DNA of 64,000 nucleotides from Shewanella algicola (GCF_014648035.1 NZ_BMQI01000026.1:1-64000); one strand, 5' to 3'. Positions 27,054 to 36,030 are shown, numbered from the stretch's first letter. Notes: generated from the sequence alone by a model not told the origin. A program made the numbers and translations.

Positions 27054-27308
27054 CTAAACACGTTGTGATTCAATAAAGCTAGCCAGGCTAGCCACACTGA
27101 AAAAGTGTGCTTTGGTTGCGTCTGAATTGGCTTCAATTTTGACGTCGAATTCTTTTTTGATAGCAAGACCCAGTTCTAGCGCATCAATAGAATCTAAACC
27201 TAGGCCTTCACCAAATAGTGCGGCATCTGTATCGATATCATCAATGGTGACATCTTCTAGGTCTAAGCTGTCAATGATCAGCTGTTTAATTTGATTGTGT
27301 AAGTTCAT
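27054..27308 (-). CDS. apeE: Acyl carrier protein (ApeE type)
   Basis: An 84-residue acyl carrier protein with attachment Ser40 in LGLDSIDALEL and a strongly acidic first loop (DLEDVTIDDIDTD). It overlaps the acyltransferase gene by one to three bases (TAATG) and precedes the second ACP by 8 bp. The two ACPs are clearly different in sequence, which suggests separate roles in loading and elongation. Confidence 0.93.
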   Translation of the reverse strand: MNLHNQIKQLIIDSLDLEDVTIDDIDTDAALFGEGLGLDSIDALELGLAIKKEFDVKIEANSDATKAHFFSVASLASFIESQRV

Positions 27309-28168
27309 TATTTTCGTTTCTTATCAGTATGGCTATCAATAGGGATTGATAGGCTGTTTAAATAAAACTGTTGTAAATCTCGGGTGAGTTGCCGAGCCAT
27401 TTTTGCTTCGTTACCTTGGGTAATCTCATCGTCATGGTGCAGTACGCTATCGGCAATTTCAACCGACATGTTGATGGTTTGCCGTGGTATTTGGTACCAA
27501 GGCTCTTGTTTGGTTAAGCCTGCTACATCAGTGCGAAGTACCACTGGTAAAATATCACTTTGAGTACGGATGGCAATATTAGCCGCCCCGCGCGCAAATG
27601 GGTTGATGACATTGCCAACCAGTGTGCGGGTGCCCTCAGGAAAAATCACTAAGTTTGTGGCGTTATTTAACACTTGCTTACAATCTTGCAGCAGTAGGTT
27701 GGCGCTGCGATTGGGGATATAGCCCACGCTAGATAACACCCCACGAATAAACGGATTACGCCATAAGCTTTGTTTTACAATGCAGCCCGCATTTGGCATT
27801 AGGCTAATGAGTACCACGACATCCACCAAGGTTGGGTGGTTGGCAATCACAATATGGCCTTGAGCTTGTTGTAATAAATGCAGATTTTTGGTGCTGACAT
27901 TAATCACACCCACTGCGGTTAACATGGCAACAAAACCTTTAAACATTAAACTCACGGTTCGTTGCACTCTCGCTGTGCGGGCCTGCTTAGACCCTGGCCA
28001 ATAACGTAATACTGGCAGTATGGTTAATGAACTGAGCAAACCGCCAAGACCAAACACCATGTAACACATTGCGCCACCTATCCACCGCGGGATATACCTA
28101 AACCCAGTTAGTTTTGGGGCTAAGCTTTGTTGAGAGGTAAAGGGGGCTGACGGCTGCGAATTAATCAT
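27308..28168 (-). CDS. apeD: Lysophospholipid acyltransferase (PlsC-like, ApeD type)
   Basis: A 1-acyl-glycerol-3-phosphate acyltransferase-like protein. The ATG at 28168 (286 residues) overlaps the apeC stop by 8 bp; an in-frame TTG lies at 28177. It has a membrane helix near ~25-50, the catalytic NHPTLVD (the HX4D motif) and the FPEGTR substrate motif. It probably takes part in lipidating the aryl polyene on a glycerolipid-like anchor. Confidence 0.9.
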   Translation of the reverse strand: MINSQPSAPFTSQQSLAPKLTGFRYIPRWIGGAMCYMVFGLGGLLSSLTILPVLRYWPGSKQARTARVQRTVSLMFKGFVAMLTAVGVINVSTKNLHLLQQAQGHIVIANHPTLVDVVVLISLMPNAGCIVKQSLWRNPFIRGVLSSVGYIPNRSANLLLQDCKQVLNNATNLVIFPEGTRTLVGNVINPFARGAANIAIRTQSDILPVVLRTDVAGLTKQEPWYQIPRQTINMSVEIADSVLHHDDEITQGNEAKMARQLTRDLQQFYLNSLSIPIDSHTDKKRK

Positions 28169-28910
28169 GATGCTCAACAGACCAATACCAATGACATAAA
28201 CTCCCCTGGATGTTTTTACCTGTGGCGATGTGGTGAATTAATTGGCTAAAGCTGATGTTATCTAGATTTTTGCCTGAGATTGGGCGGTCGGATACGCTTA
28301 GGGTGACTCTTGCATTCACATCACTATTGGCAGGTGCTAGGTATAACCCTAAGGCGATGGGCAGCTCCACTTCGTGGGTAAACTCACTGTAAACAGGGGG
28401 GACAGGATCATCGCCAAACACCATCAATAATGGGCTAGGGTCTTGTGCCAGCTGCGCGTAAGCTTCAATTAATGCTTGGGGGAGGGTTTGCTCACCTGCA
28501 GCGATGGATGTTGAAGCGGCTGTATTATGAGTCACGATGCCGAAAATGCCACTGGCTGTGTTGTGTACTGATTGGCTAAAAGCCATAGGCGAAAGCGGCT
28601 GTTGTTCGGTGATATCTTTTAGTAGCCCAAGGGTACGGGTCAGTTCGCCATGTCGTGATGAAAAAATGCTGCGAGTTTGCGGCGCGACTTGGCATTCGTG
28701 CGCTGCCGTTAACATCATTTTGGTGAGGCGGCTAAAGCGGCGACGTTGCATTGCTGGGATGTGCGATAGGGCAGGCGTTGCTTGGCTAGCAGACACACTT
28801 GTGTTTGGCTGTTGCCAATGTTGCCAATGTTGCCAATGTTGCCAGCTTTCAATGGTTTGAAAGTCTGGAGACCATGCGCCCCATGAGAGAAGTTGAAATG
28901 TTAAGTGCAC
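28161..28910 (-). CDS. apeC: Ketosynthase-like chain-length partner (ApeC type, PF13723)
   Basis: A 249-residue truncated beta-ketoacyl synthase homologue of the ketoacyl-synt_2 type. It lacks the C-terminal half of normal ketosynthases. At the place of the nucleophile it reads HNTAASTSIAAG (128-139), so no cysteine is present; this fits a non-catalytic partner (chain-length factor) of an active ketosynthase. Residues 23-34 are a Trp-Gln-His tandem repeat encoded by a 9-bp repeat. Translation starts at GTG 28910, seven bases after AGAGG. It is the first gene of the operon; upstream there is no apeA/apeB-like gene. Confidence 0.87.
   Translation of the reverse strand: MHLTFQLLSWGAWSPDFQTIESWQHWQHWQHWQQPNTSVSASQATPALSHIPAMQRRRFSRLTKMMLTAAHECQVAPQTRSIFSSRHGELTRTLGLLKDITEQQPLSPMAFSQSVHNTASGIFGIVTHNTAASTSIAAGEQTLPQALIEAYAQLAQDPSPLLMVFGDDPVPPVYSEFTHEVELPIALGLYLAPANSDVNARVTLSVSDRPISGKNLDNISFSQLIHHIATGKNIQGSLCHWYWSVEHHD
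28812..28844. repeat. 9-bp tandem repeat inside apeC
   Basis: The unit TTGCCAATG (plus strand) occurs three full times plus TTGCCA, perfectly conserved, and encodes Gln-His-Trp units in the ketosynthase-like protein. Because the unit is a multiple of three, copy-number change would alter protein length and not frame. Confidence 0.9.
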
Positions 28911-29092
28911 TACTTTGCCTCTATAACTGCCTAGCTATCCTTATCTAAGTGTTAAAAAATAATCATCTATTTGCTGACTATTCGTTAACGACGCTAATTG
29001 TACACCTAACAGGGGTTGTTTAAGAAGTCACGCAAAAGAAAAAACGATTTTTTTAGATTATTTACTCAACAATATCGACTCAAAACATCAAT

Positions 29093-29120
29093 AAAAAAAG
29101 CGCGGCTGGTTAGCCACGCT
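29093..29120 (-). terminator. Rho-independent terminator after the DUF3014 gene
   Basis: AGCGCGGC (29099-29106) pairs with GCCACGCT (29113-29120), with one mismatch or wobble, and is followed on the minus strand by a U-tract (A-run 29093-29099). It lies about 30 bp beyond the gene's stop. Confidence 0.78.
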
Positions 29121-29151
29121 ATTTAAGGTATTTAGAATATAAGTTAAATGA

Positions 29152-30042
29152 TTAATGTGTTGGAAAGTTGGCCTGAAGTTTTTTAACCGCAGCTTTTATT
29201 TTGCGGGTGTTTTCAGGTCCCATACGAATTAGCAATTTTTGCGCGTTAGGTAAGGCTTCTAAATTAGGATCCGCAAATTGGTAATTGACACTGAAATAAG
29301 ACAGTTCAATCGGGTCTTCGATAATCGGCGCATTTGCCACCATAGTAAAGACGGATTGCATGCGTTTATCAAAATCGACATCGCTGTAACCTAGCTCAGC
29401 GAAAGCCTCTGCAAATAGAGGTTTAAGCTCTGTGTAGGTTGTGACTAAATCTTTCTCATTTAAGCCAGCAACAAAGTCTGCATACAAATCGTAACGATGG
29501 TAGCTGTCAGGATTTAAGAAGGTTTTATTGGTGATTTCGCTAACCGAAAACGCAGTTTCAGGGCCTTTTAACGGACTCGCCTTACGCACCAACTCGCCTT
29601 GCGCTAGGTTGTCGACAAACACCACAAATTGACGGGCAATGTCTTTTTTCAAAATCATTGGCGCAATGTTCATTCCGTTAGCGATGGCTAGGGTTTTGGT
29701 TTCAACAAAGTCGTCTGATTCTGTTAGCGCGGGTAATGGCTCAACGACAACGGTTTCGTTGTTTGTTTCAGGTTCGCCAGTCGGCACGACATCATCGATG
29801 TTCGATTCGATTTGTTGTGGTTCTTCAATCGGAGCTTGTTCAATAGGTGCTGCCGGCAGTGCTTCTGGTAGCTCTACAGGGGTTATCACAACGGGGTCAA
29901 ATTCTTCGCTGTCATCGCTGGTAAAATAGAAATAACTACTTGCAGCTAATAGCGCGATCACCGCGATTGCGATAAAGGCAATGTTAGAACCTGATTTTTC
30001 ATCAGATTGAGGGCTGATTCTGTCTTCTTCATTAACTTGCAT
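29152..30042 (-). CDS. DUF3014 domain protein
   Basis: A 296-residue single-pass membrane protein: a short cytoplasmic N-terminus, a transmembrane helix at ~21-41, and an acidic Pro/Glu-rich linker (~45-105) that would span part of the envelope. A conserved C-terminal domain (~115-290) follows with YHRYDLYADFVAGLNEKDLV and a terminal VNYQFADPNLEALP segment. This fits DUF3014, whose function is unknown. It is followed by a terminator and preceded by a 142-bp gap from recG on the same strand. Confidence 0.85.
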   Translation of the reverse strand: MQVNEEDRISPQSDEKSGSNIAFIAIAVIALLAASSYFYFTSDDSEEFDPVVITPVELPEALPAAPIEQAPIEEPQQIESNIDDVVPTGEPETNNETVVVEPLPALTESDDFVETKTLAIANGMNIAPMILKKDIARQFVVFVDNLAQGELVRKASPLKGPETAFSVSEITNKTFLNPDSYHRYDLYADFVAGLNEKDLVTTYTELKPLFAEAFAELGYSDVDFDKRMQSVFTMVANAPIIEDPIELSYFSVNYQFADPNLEALPNAQKLLIRMGPENTRKIKAAVKKLQANFPTH

Positions 30043-30184
30043 TTCAATTCCTTGGCGTGTTTGCTAGATATCTAGATGGAGTCGAAAAATACTGCATGGT
30101 CATTATACCATTTTGCAATATTCAACAGCGTTGTCTAGTGATAACTGATGATCATCTACAAAAATTCATTTTATGCTCAAGCTT

Positions 30185-32260
30185 TTAGGCTTGGACATAC
30201 TGTTGGCGGTCTCCTAGCCATCGTTCAATGATAGCGTCGATATTTTGTGGTACCTGCTGGTTGATGTGCACTGCCAATTTTTGAGTCGGGGCGATGAGGT
30301 GCTGATCGCGAATTAAGTCGGCAATTTTAAGGTCAGCTAAACCGGTTTGTTTTGTGCCAAGCACTTCACCAGGCCCTCTGATTTCAAGGTCTTTTTGTGC
30401 AATAACAAAACCGTCATTGCTGTCTCTTAGCACTCCCAAGCGTTTGGTTGCCGTTTGCGATAGTGGCGCCTTGTATAGCAATACACAATGGCTGGCTATG
30501 GCGCCACGCCCCACTCGGCCTCGTAGCTGATGTAATTGAGCAAGCCCTAGTCGCTCTGGATTTTCAATAATCATTAAACTGGCATTAGGCACATCAACGC
30601 CGACTTCTATGACGGTAGTGGCCACCAATAAGTTCAATTCACCTGATTTAAACTGTGCCATGATGGCTTGCTTTTCAGCACTTTTCATCCGGCCATGGAC
30701 CAAACCGATTTTTAATTCGGGCAGTGCGACACTCAGTTCTGCTGCAGTGTCTTCTGCAGCCTGGCACTCTAATACTTCAGATTCTTCAATTAAGGTGCAC
30801 ACCCAATAAGCCTGACGATTATCGTTTATGGCGGCATGCCTTACTCGTTCAATGATTTGCTCCCGGCGTGTATCGGCAATGGCCACAGTGGTAACAGGCG
30901 TTCGCCCCGGTGGGAGTTCATCTATGATGGAAGTGTCGAGATCGGCATAGGCTGTCATCGCGAGTGTCCGCGGTATTGGGGTGGCGGTCATGATCAGTTG
31001 ATGTGGATGAAACCCCTGACTAATGCCTTTTTCACGCAAACCTAGACGCTGATGTACCCCAAAACGGTGTTGTTCATCAATGATGATTAACGCCAGTTTG
31101 TTAAAAACAACGGCTTGTTGAAAAATGGCATGAGTACCAATCACCATTTGTGCTGCGCCGCTGGCAATGTCTTCAAGTGATTGTGCTCTGGCTTTGCCTT
31201 TCAGTTTGCCGGCTAACCAGCCGACTTTTAGGCCTAAAGGTTCAAACCATGTGGCAAAATTAGCCGCGTGTTGTTCTGCTAGTAACTCCGTTGGCGCCAT
31301 CATCGCCACTTGATAACCATTTTCTATAGCCTGCAATGCGGCGAGTGCTGCCACTAGGGTTTTACCTGAGCCTACATCGCCCTGCACAAGGCGCATCATC
31401 GGCGTTGGTTGTTGTAAATCTTGGTTGATTTCAGCGACTACACGCTGTTGCGCACCCGTTGGCGAAAAAGGTAATTGAGCCAAAAATGGCTGTAATAATT
31501 GCCTCGTTGTTGGCATGGCAACGGCCGCATCTTGATTACTCCTTTGGCGTAGTTGCAACATGCTAAGGTTATGTGCGAGTAATTCTTCTTGAATCAACCG
31601 TTGTTGTGCTGGGTGTTGTCCTTGCTCTAACTCATAAGGTGATACTGAACTCGAAGGACGGTGCAAAGTATGCAGCGCATCGCGCAAGCTAATGTTATTG
31701 GGTTGCAAATTTGCGGGGAGTAATTCAGGTAATCCGCCTTGGTCTAGCATGGCCAATGCTTGTTCTGTTAAGCGTATCCAACTGGCTTGTTTTAGGCCTT
31801 CTGTTGTGGGGTAAATCGGCGTGAGAGTGTCACTTAAGTTGACGGTTTCACCTGGGTGAATGATTTGGTATTCAGGGTGAACGATTTCTTTGTGATGATT
31901 ACCGCGTCTTATTTCGCCATAAGCCCGAATAATGGCACCGTTTTCCATGCCATTTCGTTGCGCAATCGAAAAGTTAAAAAAGCGCAGGCTCATGATGCCG
32001 CTATGGTCGCGGACATTACACACTAACATGCGGCGCTTACCTTGCATGATTTGAGTCGATTGAATTTCACCTTCGATGGTGCCATAACTCGCTGGAGGCA
32101 GAGCGGCAATGGGATAAATTTGCGTGCGGTCTTCGTAGCGCAGCGGTAAATGAAACAACACATCTTGTACTGTTTTGATCCCGAGCTTAGCCAGCTTTTC
32201 TGCGACCTTTTTGGCAACGCCTTTAAGGTCTGTGATTGGAACTTGATCCAGTCGTAGCAA
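30185..32260 (-). CDS. recG: ATP-dependent DNA helicase RecG
   Basis: RecG remodels stalled replication forks and Holliday junctions. The 691 residues have the usual layout: an N-terminal wedge/OB domain (~1-165), helicase motif I GDVGSGKT, DEQH box IIDEQHRFG, TATPIPRT, motif VI QLRGRVGRG, and the C-terminal hook. The start is TTG 32260 with AGGTG eight bases upstream; the N-terminal sequence LRLDQVPITDLKGV matches the family start. It is probably a single gene. Confidence 0.97.
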   Translation of the reverse strand: MLRLDQVPITDLKGVAKKVAEKLAKLGIKTVQDVLFHLPLRYEDRTQIYPIAALPPASYGTIEGEIQSTQIMQGKRRMLVCNVRDHSGIMSLRFFNFSIAQRNGMENGAIIRAYGEIRRGNHHKEIVHPEYQIIHPGETVNLSDTLTPIYPTTEGLKQASWIRLTEQALAMLDQGGLPELLPANLQPNNISLRDALHTLHRPSSSVSPYELEQGQHPAQQRLIQEELLAHNLSMLQLRQRSNQDAAVAMPTTRQLLQPFLAQLPFSPTGAQQRVVAEINQDLQQPTPMMRLVQGDVGSGKTLVAALAALQAIENGYQVAMMAPTELLAEQHAANFATWFEPLGLKVGWLAGKLKGKARAQSLEDIASGAAQMVIGTHAIFQQAVVFNKLALIIIDEQHRFGVHQRLGLREKGISQGFHPHQLIMTATPIPRTLAMTAYADLDTSIIDELPPGRTPVTTVAIADTRREQIIERVRHAAINDNRQAYWVCTLIEESEVLECQAAEDTAAELSVALPELKIGLVHGRMKSAEKQAIMAQFKSGELNLLVATTVIEVGVDVPNASLMIIENPERLGLAQLHQLRGRVGRGAIASHCVLLYKAPLSQTATKRLGVLRDSNDGFVIAQKDLEIRGPGEVLGTKQTGLADLKIADLIRDQHLIAPTQKLAVHINQQVPQNIDAIIERWLGDRQQYVQA

Positions 32261-32392
32261 ATTGCGTGCACCTAAAATTGATAATTAAAAAGTAAAAACA
32301 ACAGTGATTTCAATTAGCCCCAATCAATCACTGTAATTATATACAGATGTTTAGGTTATCTTAGCAGAGTTTACCCACAAGGCAATATGCTA

Positions 32393-32992
32393 TTACAGCC
32401 AGCCCTTTTGCTTGGCGATTCTCGCTGCATCAATACGATTACTTGCATTGAGTTTATTGATGGCTTCAGATAAATAGTTGCGCACCGTGCCTTCGGCGAT
32501 AAACAATTTGCCGGCAATATCTGCGGTAGATAACCCTTCACTGGCTAGGCGTAATGCTCGGCGTTCTTTGTCATTAAGCGGGTCGATTTCACCGATGGCA
32601 CTAAATGCTAACTCTGGGTCAATAACCCGTTTGCCAGCCATCACTTGTTTTATGGTGCTGATAAGTTCATCTGATGGAGCGTCTTTCAATAAAAAACCAC
32701 TGACACCATATTCTAAGGCTCGCTTGATATAACCGGCTCGGCCAAAGGTGGTCAGGATTATCACCTTGGTTGAACTGGCTTGTTGTTGCAACCATTGGCT
32801 TAATTCTAAACCTGATTTACCTGGCATTTCGATGTCGGTTAACAATAAATCATAATGCTGTGATTTGAGCATTTTTAAGGCGCTGTCGCCGTCTTCTACT
32901 TCGGTAATCTGCATGTCATCGTCGGTGAGGGTCAAAAGCGCGGCGAGTGCACCGCGGACCATTGCTTGATCTTCTGCTAATAAAATATTCAT
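32393..32992 (-). CDS. NarL/LuxR-family response regulator (DesR-like)
   Basis: A 199-residue response regulator: a receiver domain (~1-120) with acidic pocket Glu7/Asp8, phosphoacceptor Asp53 (LTDIEMPG) and a conserved Lys in LLKDAP, then a LuxR-type helix-turn-helix (~135-195; STADIAGKLFIAEGTVRNYLSEA). It overlaps the histidine kinase gene by 4 bp, so the pair forms one phosphorelay. Probable targets include the neighbouring TPR gene. The subfamily resembles DesR/LiaR; the signal is unknown. Confidence 0.93.
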   Translation of the reverse strand: MNILLAEDQAMVRGALAALLTLTDDDMQITEVEDGDSALKMLKSQHYDLLLTDIEMPGKSGLELSQWLQQQASSTKVIILTTFGRAGYIKRALEYGVSGFLLKDAPSDELISTIKQVMAGKRVIDPELAFSAIGEIDPLNDKERRALRLASEGLSTADIAGKLFIAEGTVRNYLSEAINKLNASNRIDAARIAKQKGWL

Positions 32993-34080
32993 GTCGGCTC
33001 TGTCAGTGGCAAGTTGATGGTGACAATAAACTGTGGACTAAACTGGTATTGCACATCGGCATGCAATAACGCCGCACGCTCTCTAATACCTTTTAAACCG
33101 TTACCCTCAGTTAAGGATTTTATTGAAGTATTTTCAATATATTGCAGCTGTAATTGGTTATCTATGGTTTGGATTGCCATCTTACAGTGGTCAGTTTTGC
33201 TGTGTTTAAGGGTGTTATTCACCAGCTCGGTTAACATAAGACACAATTGTGATTCCGCAAGATTATTTAATTTTGGCCATTGACCTTCAATGGTGACCGC
33301 AATGGATTTGTCTCGCAACATTTGGCTTAGCGTATGAGTAGTTTGGCTTATGCCCTGGTGTTTGTAATCGGTCACGGTATGACGTATTTGGCTCAAACAG
33401 TCACGAGTTATTTGGCTTACTTGGTTAATTTGCAGTTGTGCTTGTTCGGTTTTACCTGCGCTAATAAGCTTATCTGCTAGTTCCGCTTTTAATGCAATTG
33501 AAGCTAAGTGATGGCCCATAACATCATGTAAGTCGCGGGCAATACGTTCGCGTTCCAGCGAGGTGGCAAGTTGAGTGATTTCGTCATTAGATTGCTGCTG
33601 CTGGCGTTTTATTTGTTGGCGCTTTCGTTCAATAACACCAAATACCCCAACACCCAAACAGATCCCCATGCCGTAAAAAGTAAAATAATAGCCAGAGTAA
33701 CCTACCCAAAGGTTTATGGTTAATAGGAGAACACTAATACCAATAAAGCTCAATATCGCGGTTCTAAGTGAGTAGAAAAAGCCGATAAAGAAGCAACAAA
33801 AGCTAAAAAGTGAAATTGCGCCACTGGTTAACCACCCCGCTGCAATCGCGATGATTAACATGAACAAAATGGGTTTGTAGGCGTGTTCTGTTGAGTTGTT
33901 ATATGCCCAAAAGTAGCCAATAACAAAAGGGATTAACAAGGCTACGGCTAAGGTTATTTTTAACCATTGACCATCCATAAAAAACAGTGGGATAAAATAA
34001 AAACCTAAGTTTATAAGATAAACCCATGCGGTTTTTTGTTCGTAACTTTTTTCATTATTAGGTGATAAGCAAGATGTCAT
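32989..34080 (-). CDS. Sensor histidine kinase, HisKA_3 type (DesK-like)
   Basis: A 363-residue kinase: about five or six transmembrane helices in residues ~18-150, a basic coiled linker (ERKRQQIKRQQQQ), and a dimerization/phosphoacceptor domain with His185 (RDLHDVMGHHL). A C-terminal ATPase domain follows (N-box ELVNNTLKHS, G-box NGLKGIRERA). There is no periplasmic sensor domain, so sensing probably occurs in or at the membrane, as in the thermosensor DesK. Its stop overlaps the regulator's start. Confidence 0.93.
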   Translation of the reverse strand: MTSCLSPNNEKSYEQKTAWVYLINLGFYFIPLFFMDGQWLKITLAVALLIPFVIGYFWAYNNSTEHAYKPILFMLIIAIAAGWLTSGAISLFSFCCFFIGFFYSLRTAILSFIGISVLLLTINLWVGYSGYYFTFYGMGICLGVGVFGVIERKRQQIKRQQQQSNDEITQLATSLERERIARDLHDVMGHHLASIALKAELADKLISAGKTEQAQLQINQVSQITRDCLSQIRHTVTDYKHQGISQTTHTLSQMLRDKSIAVTIEGQWPKLNNLAESQLCLMLTELVNNTLKHSKTDHCKMAIQTIDNQLQLQYIENTSIKSLTEGNGLKGIRERAALLHADVQYQFSPQFIVTINLPLTEPT

Positions 34081-34144
34081 TGTGCCTCCCAGCGCAGTTA
34101 ATCATAGAGTAACTGCGCGTTAACTCAAGAAAAAGCAAAAGGCA

Positions 34145-34825
34145 TTACTGTTTTACAGCCTGTTGGTTTAAGAGAAATATAGCCCAGCCGTAGTGTGGGT
34201 CTATGTCTATTGCAGCTTGCCAGTCTTCCATTGCAGCGGTTAAATCTCCTTGCTCCTGTTTGGCAAGTCCTCGCCATGTATAGGCTTCAGCATGCCCCCA
34301 ACAAATGGTGTCGCAAGGTAGGTCGTAAAGCGTAATAGCTTGGCTTGCGAAGGATTGGGCTTTTTCTAGTCCGCCGCCAAATACGCTCGGGGTGTAAAAT
34401 GCATTGATTGCTTTGACTAAACTGACTCTTGGGTTGTTGGGCTCTAGCTCTGTGGCTTGTTGTAATAGTGTGGCAGTTTTCATACCGTACTCAGCACCTT
34501 TGTTGTTATCTAACGCGATTTGCATGCCATATACTGCTGCTAACAGTGCTTGTGAGTCTGCAGTTGCTTGTGCACTGAGTAAGTTTTCTAGGGTATTTTG
34601 GGCCTGGTTTAACGAATCGGCAGTCTGTTTGCGTTGACCGCTAATGTTAGCGGTGATGGCTAATCGATAAAATGCGTAGGCTTGCTCATAGTCACTGGTG
34701 TTTTGGCTATATTGCGCTAGTTGACTTATGTTCATGGTGTTAGCTGCGTCATCAATATCCTTGATATCAGCAAAACTGTGGTGGCTGACTAAACTAAGGC
34801 TAGTGATTAATAATAGTGTTTTCAT
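34145..34825 (-). CDS. Exported TPR-like protein upstream of the two-component genes
   Basis: A 226-residue protein from ATG 34825 (AAGGAG seven bases upstream; an in-frame earlier ATG at 34846 lacks a site). It has a signal peptide (~1-20, ending HHSFA) and alpha-helical repeats. The clearest is a TPR near the C-terminus (RGLAKQEQGDLTAAMEDW, then AIDIDPHYGWA). It is 64 bp upstream of the kinase gene on the same strand, so it may be the first gene of a three-gene unit. A role as periplasmic scaffold or signal input to the kinase is only contextual. Confidence 0.8.
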   Translation of the reverse strand: MKTLLLITSLSLVSHHSFADIKDIDDAANTMNISQLAQYSQNTSDYEQAYAFYRLAITANISGQRKQTADSLNQAQNTLENLLSAQATADSQALLAAVYGMQIALDNNKGAEYGMKTATLLQQATELEPNNPRVSLVKAINAFYTPSVFGGGLEKAQSFASQAITLYDLPCDTICWGHAEAYTWRGLAKQEQGDLTAAMEDWQAAIDIDPHYGWAIFLLNQQAVKQ

Positions 34826-34903
34826 GGCTATCTCCTTATTGCCCACCCTGTGTGGGAATAACCTTAGTATGGAGAAACACCAATTTGATTATCAGGCACA
34901 AAG

Positions 34904-34922
34904 GTCACCAAAATAAGGTGAC
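34904..34922. promoter_or_regulatory. Inverted repeat GTCACC-N7-GGTGAC upstream of TPR/two-component genes
   Basis: A perfect 6-bp dyad with a 7-bp spacer lies about 80-100 bp upstream of the start of the TPR gene. The size and symmetry suit a NarL/LuxR-class dimer, so it is a candidate autoregulatory operator of the adjacent response regulator. Confidence 0.4.
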
Positions 34923-34952
34923 AAATGTCATTTTGTTTTGCTAATACTAATG

Positions 34953-34982
34953 AATAAGGCCAACATTGCTGTTGGCCTTATT
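34953..34982. terminator. Strong hairpin downstream of the Ca2+/Na+ antiporter gene
   Basis: A perfect 13-bp stem (AATAAGGCCAACA 34953-34965, TGTTGGCCTTATT 34970-34982) with a 4-nt loop lies 40 bp after the stop of the minus-strand antiporter gene. The T-tract is better on the plus side (TTTTATTT), so the hairpin may be bidirectional. Confidence 0.65.
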
Positions 34983-35021
34983 TTATTTATTCAATTTGCG
35001 TCATCGTAATAAGTGAGTGGA

Positions 35022-35951
35022 CTACACCACTTGCATGACCAAATAACTGGTATAGCCCAAGTATCCAGCAAGTAACACGCTGCCTTCACGGCGACCAATG
35101 CGTAAGCCACTCCAGGCAAATGGCAACACCATAATGGCAAAAATCAACATGGCGATAAAATCGACCTCATTAAACCCTGCCGCTGACACCGGATGGATTA
35201 ATGCTGTTGCACCTAAAATGCCCAGCACATTGAATATGTTTGAGCCTACAACATTACCAATCGCGATGTCACTTTGACCTTTTAATGCGGCCATCACCGA
35301 GGTGACCAGTTCAGGCATACTGGTGCCAATAGCCACAATCGTTAAACCGATAATCACTTCGCTTATGCCGAACTGTTTCGCTAAATCAACCGCGCCATCG
35401 ACAAACAAAATTCCGCCGCCAACTAACATGGCAATCCCTACTGCAATGAGTAGTACTGACAACAGTGGTTTTTGTGGTGTGGCATCAATGTCTAACGCTT
35501 CGGGATTATTTTTTGAGCTGATATAACTAAAACCTAAATAACCAAGCAATAGGTTAAATAAAATAGCACCATCAATAAAACTGACATCGCCGTCGAGTAA
35601 TAAGAACCACACTAAAACTGATGCCGCGATCATGATGGGAATATCGCGTTTAACCATTTGTGATTGCACGGTAATCGGACGGATAAGTGCGGTTATGGCT
35701 AAGATAAGCCCAACGTTAACGATGTTAGAGCCCACCACGTTACCCAGCGCAATACCCGGGTTACCTGCAAGTGCTGATTTTACGCTGACCGCGAGTTCAG
35801 GGGCGCTGGTACCAAATGCGACAATGGTTAATCCAATAATAAGTGGAGCAATACCTAAACGTAGCGCAACCGCACTTGCACCGCGCACTAATGCTTCAGC
35901 GCCAAAGGTTAATATGATAAAACCGCCAATAATCGATAACGCAATGAACAT
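35022..35951 (-). CDS. Calcium/sodium antiporter (CaCA family, YrbG-like)
   Basis: A 309-residue inner-membrane cation exchanger with ten hydrophobic helices and two inverted alpha-repeats. The first repeat holds [11 protein letters not shown] and [13 protein letters not shown]; the second has [12 protein letters not shown] and [12 protein letters not shown]. The acidic residues in the two PEL motifs bind the cation. It exchanges Ca2+ (perhaps with K+) for Na+. It stands alone between hairpins. Confidence 0.95.
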   Translation of the reverse strand: MFIALSIIGGFIILTFGAEALVRGASAVALRLGIAPLIIGLTIVAFGTSAPELAVSVKSALAGNPGIALGNVVGSNIVNVGLILAITALIRPITVQSQMVKRDIPIMIAASVLVWFLLLDGDVSFIDGAILFNLLLGYLGFSYISSKNNPEALDIDATPQKPLLSVLLIAVGIAMLVGGGILFVDGAVDLAKQFGISEVIIGLTIVAIGTSMPELVTSVMAALKGQSDIAIGNVVGSNIFNVLGILGATALIHPVSAAGFNEVDFIAMLIFAIMVLPFAWSGLRIGRREGSVLLAGYLGYTSYLVMQVV

Positions 35952-36030
35952 GATTGTTTCTGCCTTGTAAAGTTAGGCTGTACTATATTAATACTGCCTA
36001 ATTGTGCGCGTGTATTGACAGAATATGTCA

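Noticed and set aside
28812-28844. Direct repeats as a small CRISPR-like array
   Set aside because: The units are 9 bp, contiguous with no spacers and lie in a coding frame.
28537-28860. Plus-strand frame with a Cys-Gln repeat tail opposite apeC
   Set aside because: The repeat (CQCCQCCQ) is only the antisense reading of the 9-bp repeat in apeC.
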